Positions 34,669-43,692 of a stretch of 64,000 nt of DNA are shown in pieces. Below the pieces are notes generated by a model. That model was not told the DNA's origin. It saw only the letters and a program-made list of their open reading frames with translations, and did no database searches. Source of the DNA: an uncultured Pirellulaceae bacterium (GTDB lineage: Bacteria; Planctomycetota; Planctomycetia; Pirellulales; Pirellulaceae); NCBI GenBank assembly GCA_937929805.1, contig CALFUT010000001.1:62001-126000 (forward strand), read 5' to 3'. The first letter of the stretch is position 1, and every line of letters begins with the position of its first letter. The position numbers were made by a program, and so were the translations under genes.

Positions 34669-37212
34669 ATGAGTACCGAAACCCAATCGTTGGACAGCGG
34701 CGACCGAAAACCGAATCTGGTTCAAGCCGCTAATGATTTGGATTTGGGACGCGAGTACTACTTGCCATTCACTGATGCAATGCGTCATCATCGCGTATGT
34801 TTCCACGAATCTGAAGTCTTCGATGGCCGCGCGTTTTGCTGGAGCAAACCACTAGCGATGGTTCGGCTGAATGTTCCGTCGCGGCATTATCGGATTGAAA
34901 TCGACACCGCGGGCATTCGCGGCAATCAGTGCAAGTTTCCACACCAGTTACGCTGGAACAATCACAAAATCCCAAACCGATCCATTTCCATCAGCAGCGG
35001 ATGCATCCGTTTCGATGTTTCGCCCGACATGTTCAGTGCCCATGAGGAGCAGAGGCTAACGATCAGCTCCCGTCCGCTGAAATCTGATAAGGAAAAGCGT
35101 GAACTCGGCATGCCGATCACTTCCATTCGCTTGACTTGCTGCGATCGCTCGCTGGATGGTACCCGCGCTGCCCACTCGACGACTATCCGAAGGCTTCGAG
35201 ATACTTCGGTCGGCGGCGTGAGGTATTTGCTTGGCAAACAAGCGCCGCGACCGTATCTTCCCATCTGGTCCATGCAGATGCCCCACGCACTGACCTCCCT
35301 CAAGCCAAGTTTGCCGGGCTTCCAACAAAACGACGCGAGTAGAACGCCTCAGGACGATGGCGTGATTGACAACGTCGTGGTCTCGTCGGTCGAAATCAAC
35401 TCCCGACACGGAACGGGCTTGATGCTTCAGTACCTGTTCAAAAACTTCCACTGGCTGAAAACGATCTGTTCGAAAGAAGTTTACGGCGGAGAACGCGTCC
35501 AATCAGCGTGTCATTACGACTTGCCAGCGGGTAAGCTGACGCGACCTCAGATTTATCAGTGTGTTCTGAATTGGTTTCATGGTGAACCGCCCAAGCGAGC
35601 GTATGTCGTTCCATTCTTCGAATCCGATCTGATCATTGCAGCGGCTTTGAAGGATCTGTTTCAGACAAAAATCTGTTTGCACTACATGGACGACCAAAAC
35701 ATCTATGCCAAGCACATTTCCAACGAACTAATGGAGGAAGCGCTCACCAAGGCAGATCTCGTCCTCGCCATCTCACCCGAGATGCGGAACATCTATGAAC
35801 AACATTACGGTCACAAGATTTATGTCGTGCCACCGATTGTCCCGGACGATCTGATTTTGCGTAAACCGTCCAAATTGAACGATACCGGTTTACAACAGCG
35901 TGGCATTTTAATTGGAAATGTCTGGGATCCTGTGTGGCTGACGCGTCTGCGCGAGACGATTCGCGACAGCGGCTACCAGATCGATTGGCCGTGCATGAAC
36001 CCTAACGCAATGGTCTCCGACCGTACACTTGGCTCGCTCAAAGAGGAACTGGCCGCCGATGGAATCTTCTTAATCGACGCCCTGTCTGTAGAAGAACTCG
36101 ACTACGAGCTAAAGCGTCGGCCGTTTGCGGTAATGCCGTCCGGAACGCTTGAGGCCGAGGAGGAAACAGAAAACATTTCTCGCCTGAGCCTTCCCAGTCG
36201 AATACCGTACATGATCTCAAGCGCTCATCTGCCAATCGTGGTGCTGGGCAGCCAAGAAACAGCAGCGGCTAGGTTTGTTGAACGCTTCGGTCTGGGCCAC
36301 TGCGCCCGCTACGAGGGATCGCAGTTCAAGAAAGCCGTGGAGTCGATATGCAAACATGATTCGCAAGTGGCAATCCGCGAGCGGGCGAGAAAGCTGGCTT
36401 CAACATTCTCGGCCGCCAACATGGAGAACTGGATCTGGGATTCGCTGGATCAATCCGAGCCAATCGACGATCGATTCGAATCAACGTTTTGCACGCGACC
36501 CGGCGAGTTCGCCTACTTTGTCGATCCTCCGGCACCGCAGGATGTGCATTGGTGCCAGCGGACGCTTTGGCAAACACTCAAACGTTTAAAGAAAATGAAG
36601 TTCGAACCGGTAACGGTTATCGACGCAGGAGCTTCCACCGGCATCTGGTCATCAACTTCAAGCAAAGTGTTCCCGAACGCTCACTATGTCATGATCGACC
36701 CGTTGATGTCCCACTACTCGCAAGAAACACGGGACACTTATTACAGTCAAATCAATAGCTTCCAATTGGTTGAAGCGGCATTGAGCAACGAACCGGGCGA
36801 AGCCGAGTTCTTCGTTTCGGATAATCTGTGCGGCAGCAGCTTGTTAAACGTCGACGAAAGTCTTCGTCCCACCCGGAGGACCAAAGTGCAGTTGCGCACG
36901 CTGGACGAATTGGCGAACGAGAATGCGTGGAGCGGATCGACATTATTGAAGATCGATGTTCCGCATGCCGAGCATTTGGTCTTAGCTGGCGGCAAGGACT
37001 TCATTCGGTCCAACGTCGACGCCGTGATCGTCGAACTGCCTCTTGAACGCGAACACCCCCAAGCGAAAACCTATCGTGAGATGCTTGATTTGATGGATGA
37101 ACTGGGATTCCAGCTTGTCGACGAAACCGAAGGCTGGCGATGCCCCTTGGACGGAAGGCTGGAACAAAAAGACTCAGTTTTTGTTCGTCGCTCGCGATTG
37201 GAAACAACTTAG
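34669..37212 (+). CDS. Glycosyltransferase-FkbM methyltransferase fusion
   Basis: 847 residues. Residues about 230-610 resemble a GT-B glycosyltransferase: MLQYLFKNFHWLKTICSKE, KADLVLAISPEMRNIYEQHY, KIYVVPPIVPDD, and VLGSQETAAARFVERFGLG near the donor site. The first 230 residues are unassigned beta-rich sequence. From about 640 an FkbM-type methyltransferase follows: VTVIDAGASTGIWSS (motif I near 650), YVMIDPLMSHY, VQLRTLDELANE, LLKIDVPHAEHLVLAGG. It probably adds and methylates sugars of a surface glycan. The last codons overlap a sulfotransferase remnant in another frame, which suggests that its 3' end was created by a deletion. Confidence 0.85.
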   Translation: MSTETQSLDSGDRKPNLVQAANDLDLGREYYLPFTDAMRHHRVCFHESEVFDGRAFCWSKPLAMVRLNVPSRHYRIEIDTAGIRGNQCKFPHQLRWNNHKIPNRSISISSGCIRFDVSPDMFSAHEEQRLTISSRPLKSDKEKRELGMPITSIRLTCCDRSLDGTRAAHSTTIRRLRDTSVGGVRYLLGKQAPRPYLPIWSMQMPHALTSLKPSLPGFQQNDASRTPQDDGVIDNVVVSSVEINSRHGTGLMLQYLFKNFHWLKTICSKEVYGGERVQSACHYDLPAGKLTRPQIYQCVLNWFHGEPPKRAYVVPFFESDLIIAAALKDLFQTKICLHYMDDQNIYAKHISNELMEEALTKADLVLAISPEMRNIYEQHYGHKIYVVPPIVPDDLILRKPSKLNDTGLQQRGILIGNVWDPVWLTRLRETIRDSGYQIDWPCMNPNAMVSDRTLGSLKEELAADGIFLIDALSVEELDYELKRRPFAVMPSGTLEAEEETENISRLSLPSRIPYMISSAHLPIVVLGSQETAAARFVERFGLGHCARYEGSQFKKAVESICKHDSQVAIRERARKLASTFSAANMENWIWDSLDQSEPIDDRFESTFCTRPGEFAYFVDPPAPQDVHWCQRTLWQTLKRLKKMKFEPVTVIDAGASTGIWSSTSSKVFPNAHYVMIDPLMSHYSQETRDTYYSQINSFQLVEAALSNEPGEAEFFVSDNLCGSSLLNVDESLRPTRRTKVQLRTLDELANENAWSGSTLLKIDVPHAEHLVLAGGKDFIRSNVDAVIVELPLEREHPQAKTYREMLDLMDELGFQLVDETEGWRCPLDGRLEQKDSVFVRRSRLETT

Positions 37213-37354
37213 TCAAGCAAAGCTGTCACGATTTGAAGCGGAGACGACCTGCAAACAAATCGACCGCCGCAACGAAGCGCTTTGCCCATGGATGAATCGA
37301 TTCGAATACTCATTAAAGCCATCTGACAACAAACTAAGAGCAACGCTGTGCTAA
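37199..37354 (+). pseudogene. 3' remnant of a second sulfotransferase gene
   Basis: In the frame ending at 37354 about 50 codons read DWKQLSQAKLSRFEAE and WMNRFEYSLKPSDN. They align without gaps to the C-terminus of the intact sulfotransferase just downstream (NWMEFSQAKLTRYPTE, RWIEKFGYSIEES), with about 16 identities in 43. The 5' part of this copy is missing, replaced by the end of the FkbM fusion gene, so a tandem sulfotransferase was lost by deletion. Confidence 0.7.
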
Positions 37355-38127
37355 TTCTATCCAATTCGATGTGTAAGTCCGCCAGCACGATCATATGGTG
37401 GTACAAAAACGAGGTGATCAATCGAACAACCCCGGTCAATGGCAACCGTGGCCTAGCTGATTTTATCGATTCAGGTGCCGTGTCTGGAGAAGGTTGCTTT
37501 GTGAATGATCCGCTGGAAGACCAAGCGGTCGATCGAATGATGGAGTTCGCAGCGCAAAACGGTCCAACCGTGGTCAAAGCTCATTGTTACATGACACCTT
37601 ATCTGTCTCAGATGATTGGCGAAGGAAAAATTCTTGCCACGTTTGCTTATCGAGACCCGCGAGACGTGATTTTGTCGGCGATCGACTGCCGCAATCGCGA
37701 AATCAAGAGCGGCAGCCAAGTGCGCTTTCCGGGGTTTTCGTCTGTCGAGGCGGCCATCCCATTAATACAGAAGCAATGCGTCAGAGCGGAACCATGGATC
37801 GTTCACCCAAAGGTTCTCAAAATGCAATACCGAGACACCGTTGCCAACCCAAACCGGCAAATTCACTCGCTTGCGGAGGCATTGGGGGTTCAGATCTCGG
37901 ACACTCAGGTCGAAGAAATCCTAAAGATTGAGGCTGAAAATAAGTCTGGCCAAAGCAACTGGATGGAGTTCAGCCAAGCAAAGTTGACCCGTTATCCAAC
38001 CGAGATGTCTCCCGCACAAATCGAGCTGTGCAATCGAGAACTAGGTCGGTGGATCGAGAAATTCGGATACTCGATCGAAGAGTCGTGCTCCAGCTCGGCA
38101 GTACCGATTGATTCATCCGCTGCGTGA
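37348..38127 (+). CDS. Sulfotransferase family protein
   Basis: 259 residues from GTG 37348. PAPS-binding elements: the 5'-phosphosulfate loop-like NSMCKSASTIIWWY near residue 5 and the 3'-phosphate motif-like ILATFAYRDPRDVILSAIDC near residue 96; later RWIEKFGYSIEES. It would transfer sulfate to a sugar or other hydroxyl, fitting the glycosyltransferase fusion just upstream. No signal peptide. Its 3' end is 6 bases from the convergent kinase-tubulin gene. Confidence 0.82.
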   Translation: MLILSNSMCKSASTIIWWYKNEVINRTTPVNGNRGLADFIDSGAVSGEGCFVNDPLEDQAVDRMMEFAAQNGPTVVKAHCYMTPYLSQMIGEGKILATFAYRDPRDVILSAIDCRNREIKSGSQVRFPGFSSVEAAIPLIQKQCVRAEPWIVHPKVLKMQYRDTVANPNRQIHSLAEALGVQISDTQVEEILKIEAENKSGQSNWMEFSQAKLTRYPTEMSPAQIELCNRELGRWIEKFGYSIEESCSSSAVPIDSSAA

Positions 38128-38133
38128 ACAGCA

Positions 38134-41100
38134 TCAAAGCAGATCGTTCAGCGTCGTCCACTCAACGTCGTTGCGAGTATGCAACCGCTGGACCAACTCA
38201 ATCGCATCTGGTCGAGCTTCAAGCAACCGATACGCAACGCTGGCCAGTGACACATCTTCTCCTTCGAAGCAAATCACCACGTTCCCAAGTGTTCCGTTGA
38301 TGGGAACTGTTGGAACGGAAAACTGAGCCTTCATCAAATCTGGCAAAGTCGATTCTTCGGCTGAAAGAGACGGTAGGCCGATTAAGATTCGAGAAGCTCC
38401 GCCACAATCGTCAATCACCGGTCGAGCTTGCTTGATCTTTTCGTTCAACCATTTTACCAGTTGTTCTAGTCTGACGTTGTTATCAACAATGACATTCTCG
38501 ATTGACAGCTTCTTGTAGGCATCTGCCAGCACGTTCTTCGCCGCCGAACGAATCGCTCCAGGCAGCCGATGATACCAGCAACCCTGTGACGCCATCGCCT
38601 CTAGGTAACCACCTCGCTCAAGAATGAGCGATTCGTAAACAAGAGATTCCGTTCTTGCGATGTGGACCTGTAAATCCTTTTCGATGCTCGCCGCAAGTAA
38701 CCGATCCATGCTGAACTGCTCATCAGCCATATCGATGGGCAATTGCTCACCGGAGGAAAAATCTTCGCTAATCATCTCAAGCTGATGGCGAAATTGTCTG
38801 ACTCGTTCGTCGACCAGCACCAGCGTTGATTGACAGTTTCGGTAGAACTTCGCACAAATGCCTGCGACAAATTCTTGGAATCGTAAATCTACGTAGGTCG
38901 AAGCGATTTCAGATATCTTCATCCGAACAGCTTCGGACATTTTTTCAGTCGCCGGCAACTGCCTCAGCATGGATAGAAGATCGCTCGAGGCACGGTTTCC
39001 CTCGGCTCCAATCGCTTCCATTTTGCTCGCCATACGAGTGAATTGCGTCTGGCACTCCTCGCGAGCAGCGTTTACTGTGGACAATTCAAGCTGTGGTCGC
39101 TGCAGCAGAGAAAGAATGGAACCGCACAGCCGCGCGCCCGTGGCTGCCACTTGTTGGTCCAAACGTTCATAAAGCTGGCAACAGACCTCCGGCGCCTGAT
39201 ACTCTTCGTCTTGCCGCATGGGCTGGCAACCAAAAATTCCATCCACGTAGGCAATCAAGTTTTCACAAACATGTTTTGGGTTACGCAGCACATGCTCCGC
39301 CGCGTCGTTCGAAACGGATTCAGGCGAGCCTTCCAGCAATTCGTAGATCTGATTGCTGATGTCCTCAAAGCACATGTTTTCCGTAAGCCGGTGCCCACTT
39401 AGTAGCTCTGACACGAAAGGTTTCGCATCCGTTTCGGTGGTTGGATCACCAAAAATCCACTGCCGAATCAAGGCAAGGCTTAGCCGATCGGTGGATCGAT
39501 TGCCCGTCTCCATGTTGCCCGGACCACTTACACTCAAGCCGCACGTTCGAAGCGCGAAATGTTCCTGGTCGGCCGCAAGATCCTGGCACGCGTCGAAGAA
39601 CACGGAACAACTGGATAGCGTTGCCAGATAGATGTACTCAGCAACCGAACCAATTTGGGTTTTGAGATCTGATTGACTCAGATCATTCCCCATGTGCCGA
39701 AAGTAAGTATGATCAAACGGCATATCGTCAAAGTCAGGAATCCCGAGACTTGGGTCACCCGGATAACCTGATTCGACAAAATGCCTCAATTCAGTCAGGC
39801 AAGCGAACGCATTGGCGGCCGAGATCCCCGGATCTCGTGTCCGTTGGTACGTTGAATGCAAAAGCATTCCATTGACAACACCGTCCGACAAACCTTTCTC
39901 AGCCATCAGAAGCTTGATCGTGTATGCCAAGTCAAGAATCATCCCACTTCCGATTCCACCGCTGATCGATGAAACCAAATAAACGCGTGGCTGGATTGGC
40001 CCGGGGTTCATCCCAAGTGAATCGGCGGTGGTCGCCAAATTTTCGGGAAGCACCATGTCGTCGATTGCGGTTTGAAGCGTTTGATATATCGATTCGAAAT
40101 AGCTGGCAAACAACAATCGCCCCAAAGGCCGCAGACCTTCGGTGTTTTGCGATCGAGGGATGTTGTATATCCATCGCCGGCTTAGCCACGATAAAGATGA
40201 AGAAGCTTGGTCGCGATAGAATTCAGGAGTCTTTAGTGCCGTGTGGAGAGACTCGCTTGTGCTCAATGCACCTTGCTCTCCCATTCCGGTCAACGCGGAC
40301 AAGTCGTCAATGTCCGAATCAATCGCCAACAGTTTCATTGAAGGAATTGCGTCAATCGAACCATGTCGGGCATCCAACTGTTGCTTCAGTTGGTACAGCA
40401 CTCGGTTTCCAGTCGCTCCAATTCCAACGACCAAAGTCGGTCGAGCAACCGCTTTCGCCGCGTCGCATTCTGGTGGCTCCAGCGTTTCGATATGATTTGC
40501 CTGAAATGGCAAACCTTTCGAATCAACAACCGCCGTCATGTCGTGCGATTCAGGATTCGAAATTAAGGAATCGCTTGCTTGCGTTGTTCGTTCAATCCGC
40601 TTGATGCTTTTCCGAGCCACGCGTTTTCGATTTGCCAACTCTTCGACCATATCCACGCAGCTGGAAAACCGCACATTGGGATCCTTGGATAATGCTCGAG
40701 CAATGGTCGCGCGATCTTCGCTTGGTAACGGACGAAGGTTTGGCTTGCCGTGGACGTGCTGGGCAGCCAACTGAGCCGGGGTGGTTCCTGGAAACGGACG
40801 AATCGACGTCAACATTTCCTGATAAACAATCGCCAAAGAATACTGGTCACTATAAGTTCCGGGGCGACCGTCAAACAACTCTGGGGCGGCGTAAGCAGGG
40901 GTCATACCAGTCATCAACGACATCGAGTCGCTATGAAGTTCCTTCACCAGGCCAAAATCAGCCACTTTGACATGAGAGCCGACGATCAGAAGATTTTCTG
41001 GCTTAACATCTAAGTGCTGTAGCCCGTGCTCATTGCTTAAATAGTCTAGCGCATCCGCAGCGTCCCGCATGTATTTAATCAACCGATCGCGAGGGATCCC

Positions 41101-41445
41101 TGGCTCGCCCTTGATGGCCAGCTCGTTGAACAGATCAGCCATACTTTTGTCGGCTAACTCCGAAACAACGACCAGTTGTCCCTCGAAAATCTCGATTCGC
41201 TCCAAAGAGAGCAAAAACGGATGCCTTAATTGCTTGACTCGATCGAGTGACTTCAGCTCGCCTTGGGCACGTTTCTCGTCATGGTAGCCGTAAACGACTT
41301 TGACCGCTTTGAGCATTCCGCCGGGGGCTTCCGCGGACCAGACTTCTCCAAACCCGCCAGAACCAATACGTTCCTTGAGCGTGTACCCAAGAATGTTCTT
41401 GGATGGTGCGATCGAGTTAGCGGTGGATGTCTGGTTTTCAGGCAT
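38134..41445 (-). CDS. Ser/Thr protein kinase fused to a tubulin-like GTPase domain
   Basis: 1103 residues from ATG 41445 (MPENQTSTAN). Residues about 20-275 form a complete Hanks-type kinase: Gly loop 28-33, K49 in AVKV, catalytic loop H144-LDVKPEN-151, D163-F-G-165, APEL. After a linker, residues about 336-1090 match the bacterial tubulin-like family (Tubulin_2/FtsZ-type Rossmann): GIGATGN 341-347, LLAIDSD, and the GTP-binding signature SSISGGIGSGMILDLAYT with GGIGSG at 496-501. No transmembrane helix is seen. It may couple kinase signalling to a cytoskeletal-like GTPase; function unknown. It stands alone on its strand. Confidence 0.88.
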   Translation of the reverse strand: MPENQTSTANSIAPSKNILGYTLKERIGSGGFGEVWSAEAPGGMLKAVKVVYGYHDEKRAQGELKSLDRVKQLRHPFLLSLERIEIFEGQLVVVSELADKSMADLFNELAIKGEPGIPRDRLIKYMRDAADALDYLSNEHGLQHLDVKPENLLIVGSHVKVADFGLVKELHSDSMSLMTGMTPAYAAPELFDGRPGTYSDQYSLAIVYQEMLTSIRPFPGTTPAQLAAQHVHGKPNLRPLPSEDRATIARALSKDPNVRFSSCVDMVEELANRKRVARKSIKRIERTTQASDSLISNPESHDMTAVVDSKGLPFQANHIETLEPPECDAAKAVARPTLVVGIGATGNRVLYQLKQQLDARHGSIDAIPSMKLLAIDSDIDDLSALTGMGEQGALSTSESLHTALKTPEFYRDQASSSLSWLSRRWIYNIPRSQNTEGLRPLGRLLFASYFESIYQTLQTAIDDMVLPENLATTADSLGMNPGPIQPRVYLVSSISGGIGSGMILDLAYTIKLLMAEKGLSDGVVNGMLLHSTYQRTRDPGISAANAFACLTELRHFVESGYPGDPSLGIPDFDDMPFDHTYFRHMGNDLSQSDLKTQIGSVAEYIYLATLSSCSVFFDACQDLAADQEHFALRTCGLSVSGPGNMETGNRSTDRLSLALIRQWIFGDPTTETDAKPFVSELLSGHRLTENMCFEDISNQIYELLEGSPESVSNDAAEHVLRNPKHVCENLIAYVDGIFGCQPMRQDEEYQAPEVCCQLYERLDQQVAATGARLCGSILSLLQRPQLELSTVNAAREECQTQFTRMASKMEAIGAEGNRASSDLLSMLRQLPATEKMSEAVRMKISEIASTYVDLRFQEFVAGICAKFYRNCQSTLVLVDERVRQFRHQLEMISEDFSSGEQLPIDMADEQFSMDRLLAASIEKDLQVHIARTESLVYESLILERGGYLEAMASQGCWYHRLPGAIRSAAKNVLADAYKKLSIENVIVDNNVRLEQLVKWLNEKIKQARPVIDDCGGASRILIGLPSLSAEESTLPDLMKAQFSVPTVPINGTLGNVVICFEGEDVSLASVAYRLLEARPDAIELVQRLHTRNDVEWTTLNDLL

Positions 41446-42323
41446 CGTCAATTCGGTTGCGAAGCAAAGTTTGTGAAAGACATAACGAGATCGAAGAAGC
41501 AAATGCTTTGCTTCCTCGTTGAGAACTTAGCTTCGGCTTACCCATTGGCCATCGCCTTGCGCGCGATTTTGTCAAATTACGTCAGCACAGGACTCTGCCT
41601 TCGCATTTCCAAACCGCTCCAAGCGCAACTAACACCACTTTCGTCTTTACCGCAATAAGCGGTGCGACACGTCCGCATCGCTACGATCGCCACACACCGA
41701 ATCGTTCTGCCACGACAAGCCTTTCAAGTTGTATCAAAATTGCTGCATCGCTGGCGTCAAACAAATTTTCGAACGATAGGGTTCATCTGACCCGATGACC
41801 TGAGTAGTAGAGTGCCAACAACCTGCTTGTGTGAATCGTGATATCTGACTCTACAAGCGACATTGTGCAGCGACGAAGAACCAATGGCAGCGTGAACCAC
41901 CTGTCAATTGTAGCGATAGGCGACTCAAGCAGCGGATTGAATAACCCAAATCGGTTCCGGTTGTATCGAATGAGCCTGCGAAAACAAAAGCAATGAATAA
42001 GCAGGCGGGATTTACAAGAAAATGAGGGATAAAGTGTTTCTTGAAGCAGTATCAAGAACTTGAATCAAACCTCAAAACAACCAGATATTTTGGAAAGATC
42101 GCTCACAACCGAGAGCAACATAAAAGACATGTTGAAACGAGCCTTTTTTGTTTGCATGGCGATTCCCACGACCTATGTTTTTTGAACAACCCGGTTGCAA
42201 ACTTACGAAAAGTAACGCTTTGAGGTCGGTCGCTGCCATGTTGGCACGACCCAACCAAAGTGCAAATAAACTTTGCGACCCCATTTTTGCAGACGAAACT
42301 CTCTCACAATTTACGGTGAACTT
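41446..42323. other. Long intergenic region upstream of two divergent genes
   Basis: About 880 bases between the kinase-tubulin gene and the Gly-rich secreted protein. No credible frame, tRNA or long repeat is found. One perfect 7-bp inverted repeat TTCTTGA/TCAAGAA (42038-42044 with 42052-42058) could be an operator. A small RNA cannot be excluded. Confidence 0.5.
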
Positions 42324-43565
42324 ATGAACAACCACTTAAAGAAACTGCGTTTGGGCCTAGCCCTGTTCGCTTTGCCATTTGTCGCTTCTGCGTCGGCTCA
42401 AGAATGGGTCGCCCCAGCCGTTCCGACTGCCACGGCAGCTCAGACCGACAACTACCTAGAAGGCAGTCGTAGCCACTCAGTTACGCTGAATCGCGTCGGT
42501 CAACTGGAAGGTCGCATTACCTCGGGTAACCAGACTGGCGAGTTGAACGTGTACTTCGTGCGTGAGGGAAAGATTGTCACGCGAACAACAACTCAGGACG
42601 GTGGCTACTTTATCGCTGATGGCGTTACTGAAGGTGACTATTCGTTCATCGCAACTGGCCAAGGCGGTTTTGTTGCTTACGGTGTTCAAGTTAAACCATA
42701 CGATCAAGTAACCGGCGTCAACGCAATTGAAGCCGCAACCGTTTCGGCAGGCTACGACGGGATTCAACGAATCCTTAAGAATAGCGTACCTTCGCAGATC
42801 GCTGCCGAAATCAGTGGCGTTGAGCGACGAGAAGTGTCTGCCCCTGCATTCGCGGGTTCAAACGTTGTCAAACTGGTTAACGGTCAGTTGAGCGGTAAGG
42901 TGGCAACATTCGATCAGAACCGTCAGCCTGTTTACGGAACCGAAGTTTTCGTCATCCAGAACGATCGTCAGATCGCTCGCACAACTGCCGATGCAGACGG
43001 AAGTTTCACCGTGGCAAGTCTTGACGCTGGTACGTACGATTTTATCGCTGCGGGATCAAACGGTATCGCTGCCGTTCGTTTTCAAGCGGTTAACGACGAT
43101 TCCGTGCTTAACTCAACGAGCGATCCTTTTCAGCCCGTCTCATTCCGCAAAACGGTAGCCGCGACAGCTTCTGCCGCTCTGCAAGTTTGCCTGACATGCG
43201 AAGCTGACAGTGGATTCGTAGAAGAACAGATTGACTACTGTGCCAACGACGCCGTTATCGTGGACTCGGTACCAAGTGAGCCAACTGCTCCGATTGAGTA
43301 CGCCAGCGAGTCACTCGGTTGCGGATGTGCTGCCGGTGGATCATGCGGCAGCTGTGGCAGCTTCTCGGGAGCAGGTGCCGGTTTAGTTGGCCGCGGCGGA
43401 CTCCTTGGTGGCGGTGGAGGCTTTGGCGGTGGCGGAGCACTGATCGGTGGCGGTGGAAGCTTCAGTCGCTTGATTGGACTCGGCGGCTTGGCTGGAGGAA
43501 TCATTGCTCTCAGCACCGACTCTGACGGCAGCCCAGTTCAGGCAAGTCCGTCGACAACGAACTAG
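42324..43565 (+). CDS. Secreted protein with two carboxypeptidase-regulatory-like beta domains and a Gly-rich tail
   Basis: 413 residues from ATG 42324. Signal peptide (KKLRLGLALFALPFVASASA). Two repeats of a CarboxypepD-regulatory/Ig-like sandwich: GQLEGRITSGNQTGELNVYF with TTTQDGGYFIADGVTEGDYS, and GQLSGKVATFDQNRQPVYGT with TTADADGSFTVASLDAGTYD. The C-terminus has a Cys cluster (CGCAAGGSCGSCGS) and a long glycine stretch (LLGGGGGFGGGG). Such proteins are common in planctomycete envelopes; the role is unknown. Confidence 0.8.
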   Translation: MNNHLKKLRLGLALFALPFVASASAQEWVAPAVPTATAAQTDNYLEGSRSHSVTLNRVGQLEGRITSGNQTGELNVYFVREGKIVTRTTTQDGGYFIADGVTEGDYSFIATGQGGFVAYGVQVKPYDQVTGVNAIEAATVSAGYDGIQRILKNSVPSQIAAEISGVERREVSAPAFAGSNVVKLVNGQLSGKVATFDQNRQPVYGTEVFVIQNDRQIARTTADADGSFTVASLDAGTYDFIAAGSNGIAAVRFQAVNDDSVLNSTSDPFQPVSFRKTVAATASAALQVCLTCEADSGFVEEQIDYCANDAVIVDSVPSEPTAPIEYASESLGCGCAAGGSCGSCGSFSGAGAGLVGRGGLLGGGGGFGGGGALIGGGGSFSRLIGLGGLAGGIIALSTDSDGSPVQASPSTTN

Positions 43566-43628
43566 TTTTCGAATCAATCGAGTTCATGTTGTCGTCTGCG
43601 ACCGCTGTTCTCGAAACGATAAAACGAC

Positions 43629-43664
43629 AACTCCATCAGTCAACTTCGACTGGTGGAGTTTTTT
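43629..43664 (+). terminator. Rho-independent terminator
   Basis: Stem AACTCCATCAGTC (43629-43641) with GACTGGTGGAGTT (43648-43660), one wobble pair, then T-run. It ends the Gly-rich protein gene; the arms are A-rich upstream, so it may also act on the convergent operon. Confidence 0.85.
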
Positions 43665-43692
43665 CATGGACTGATCTTAGCCCTAGCCAAAC

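Noticed and set aside
39969-40604. 211-residue rightward frame opposite the kinase-tubulin gene
   Set aside because: Antisense of a conserved kinase coding region with a biased composition (Arg/Ser rich), a typical shadow frame.
42238-42262. Sigma-54 promoter upstream of the Gly-rich protein gene
   Set aside because: A TGGCAC box is present but the required TTGC element at the right spacing is absent.
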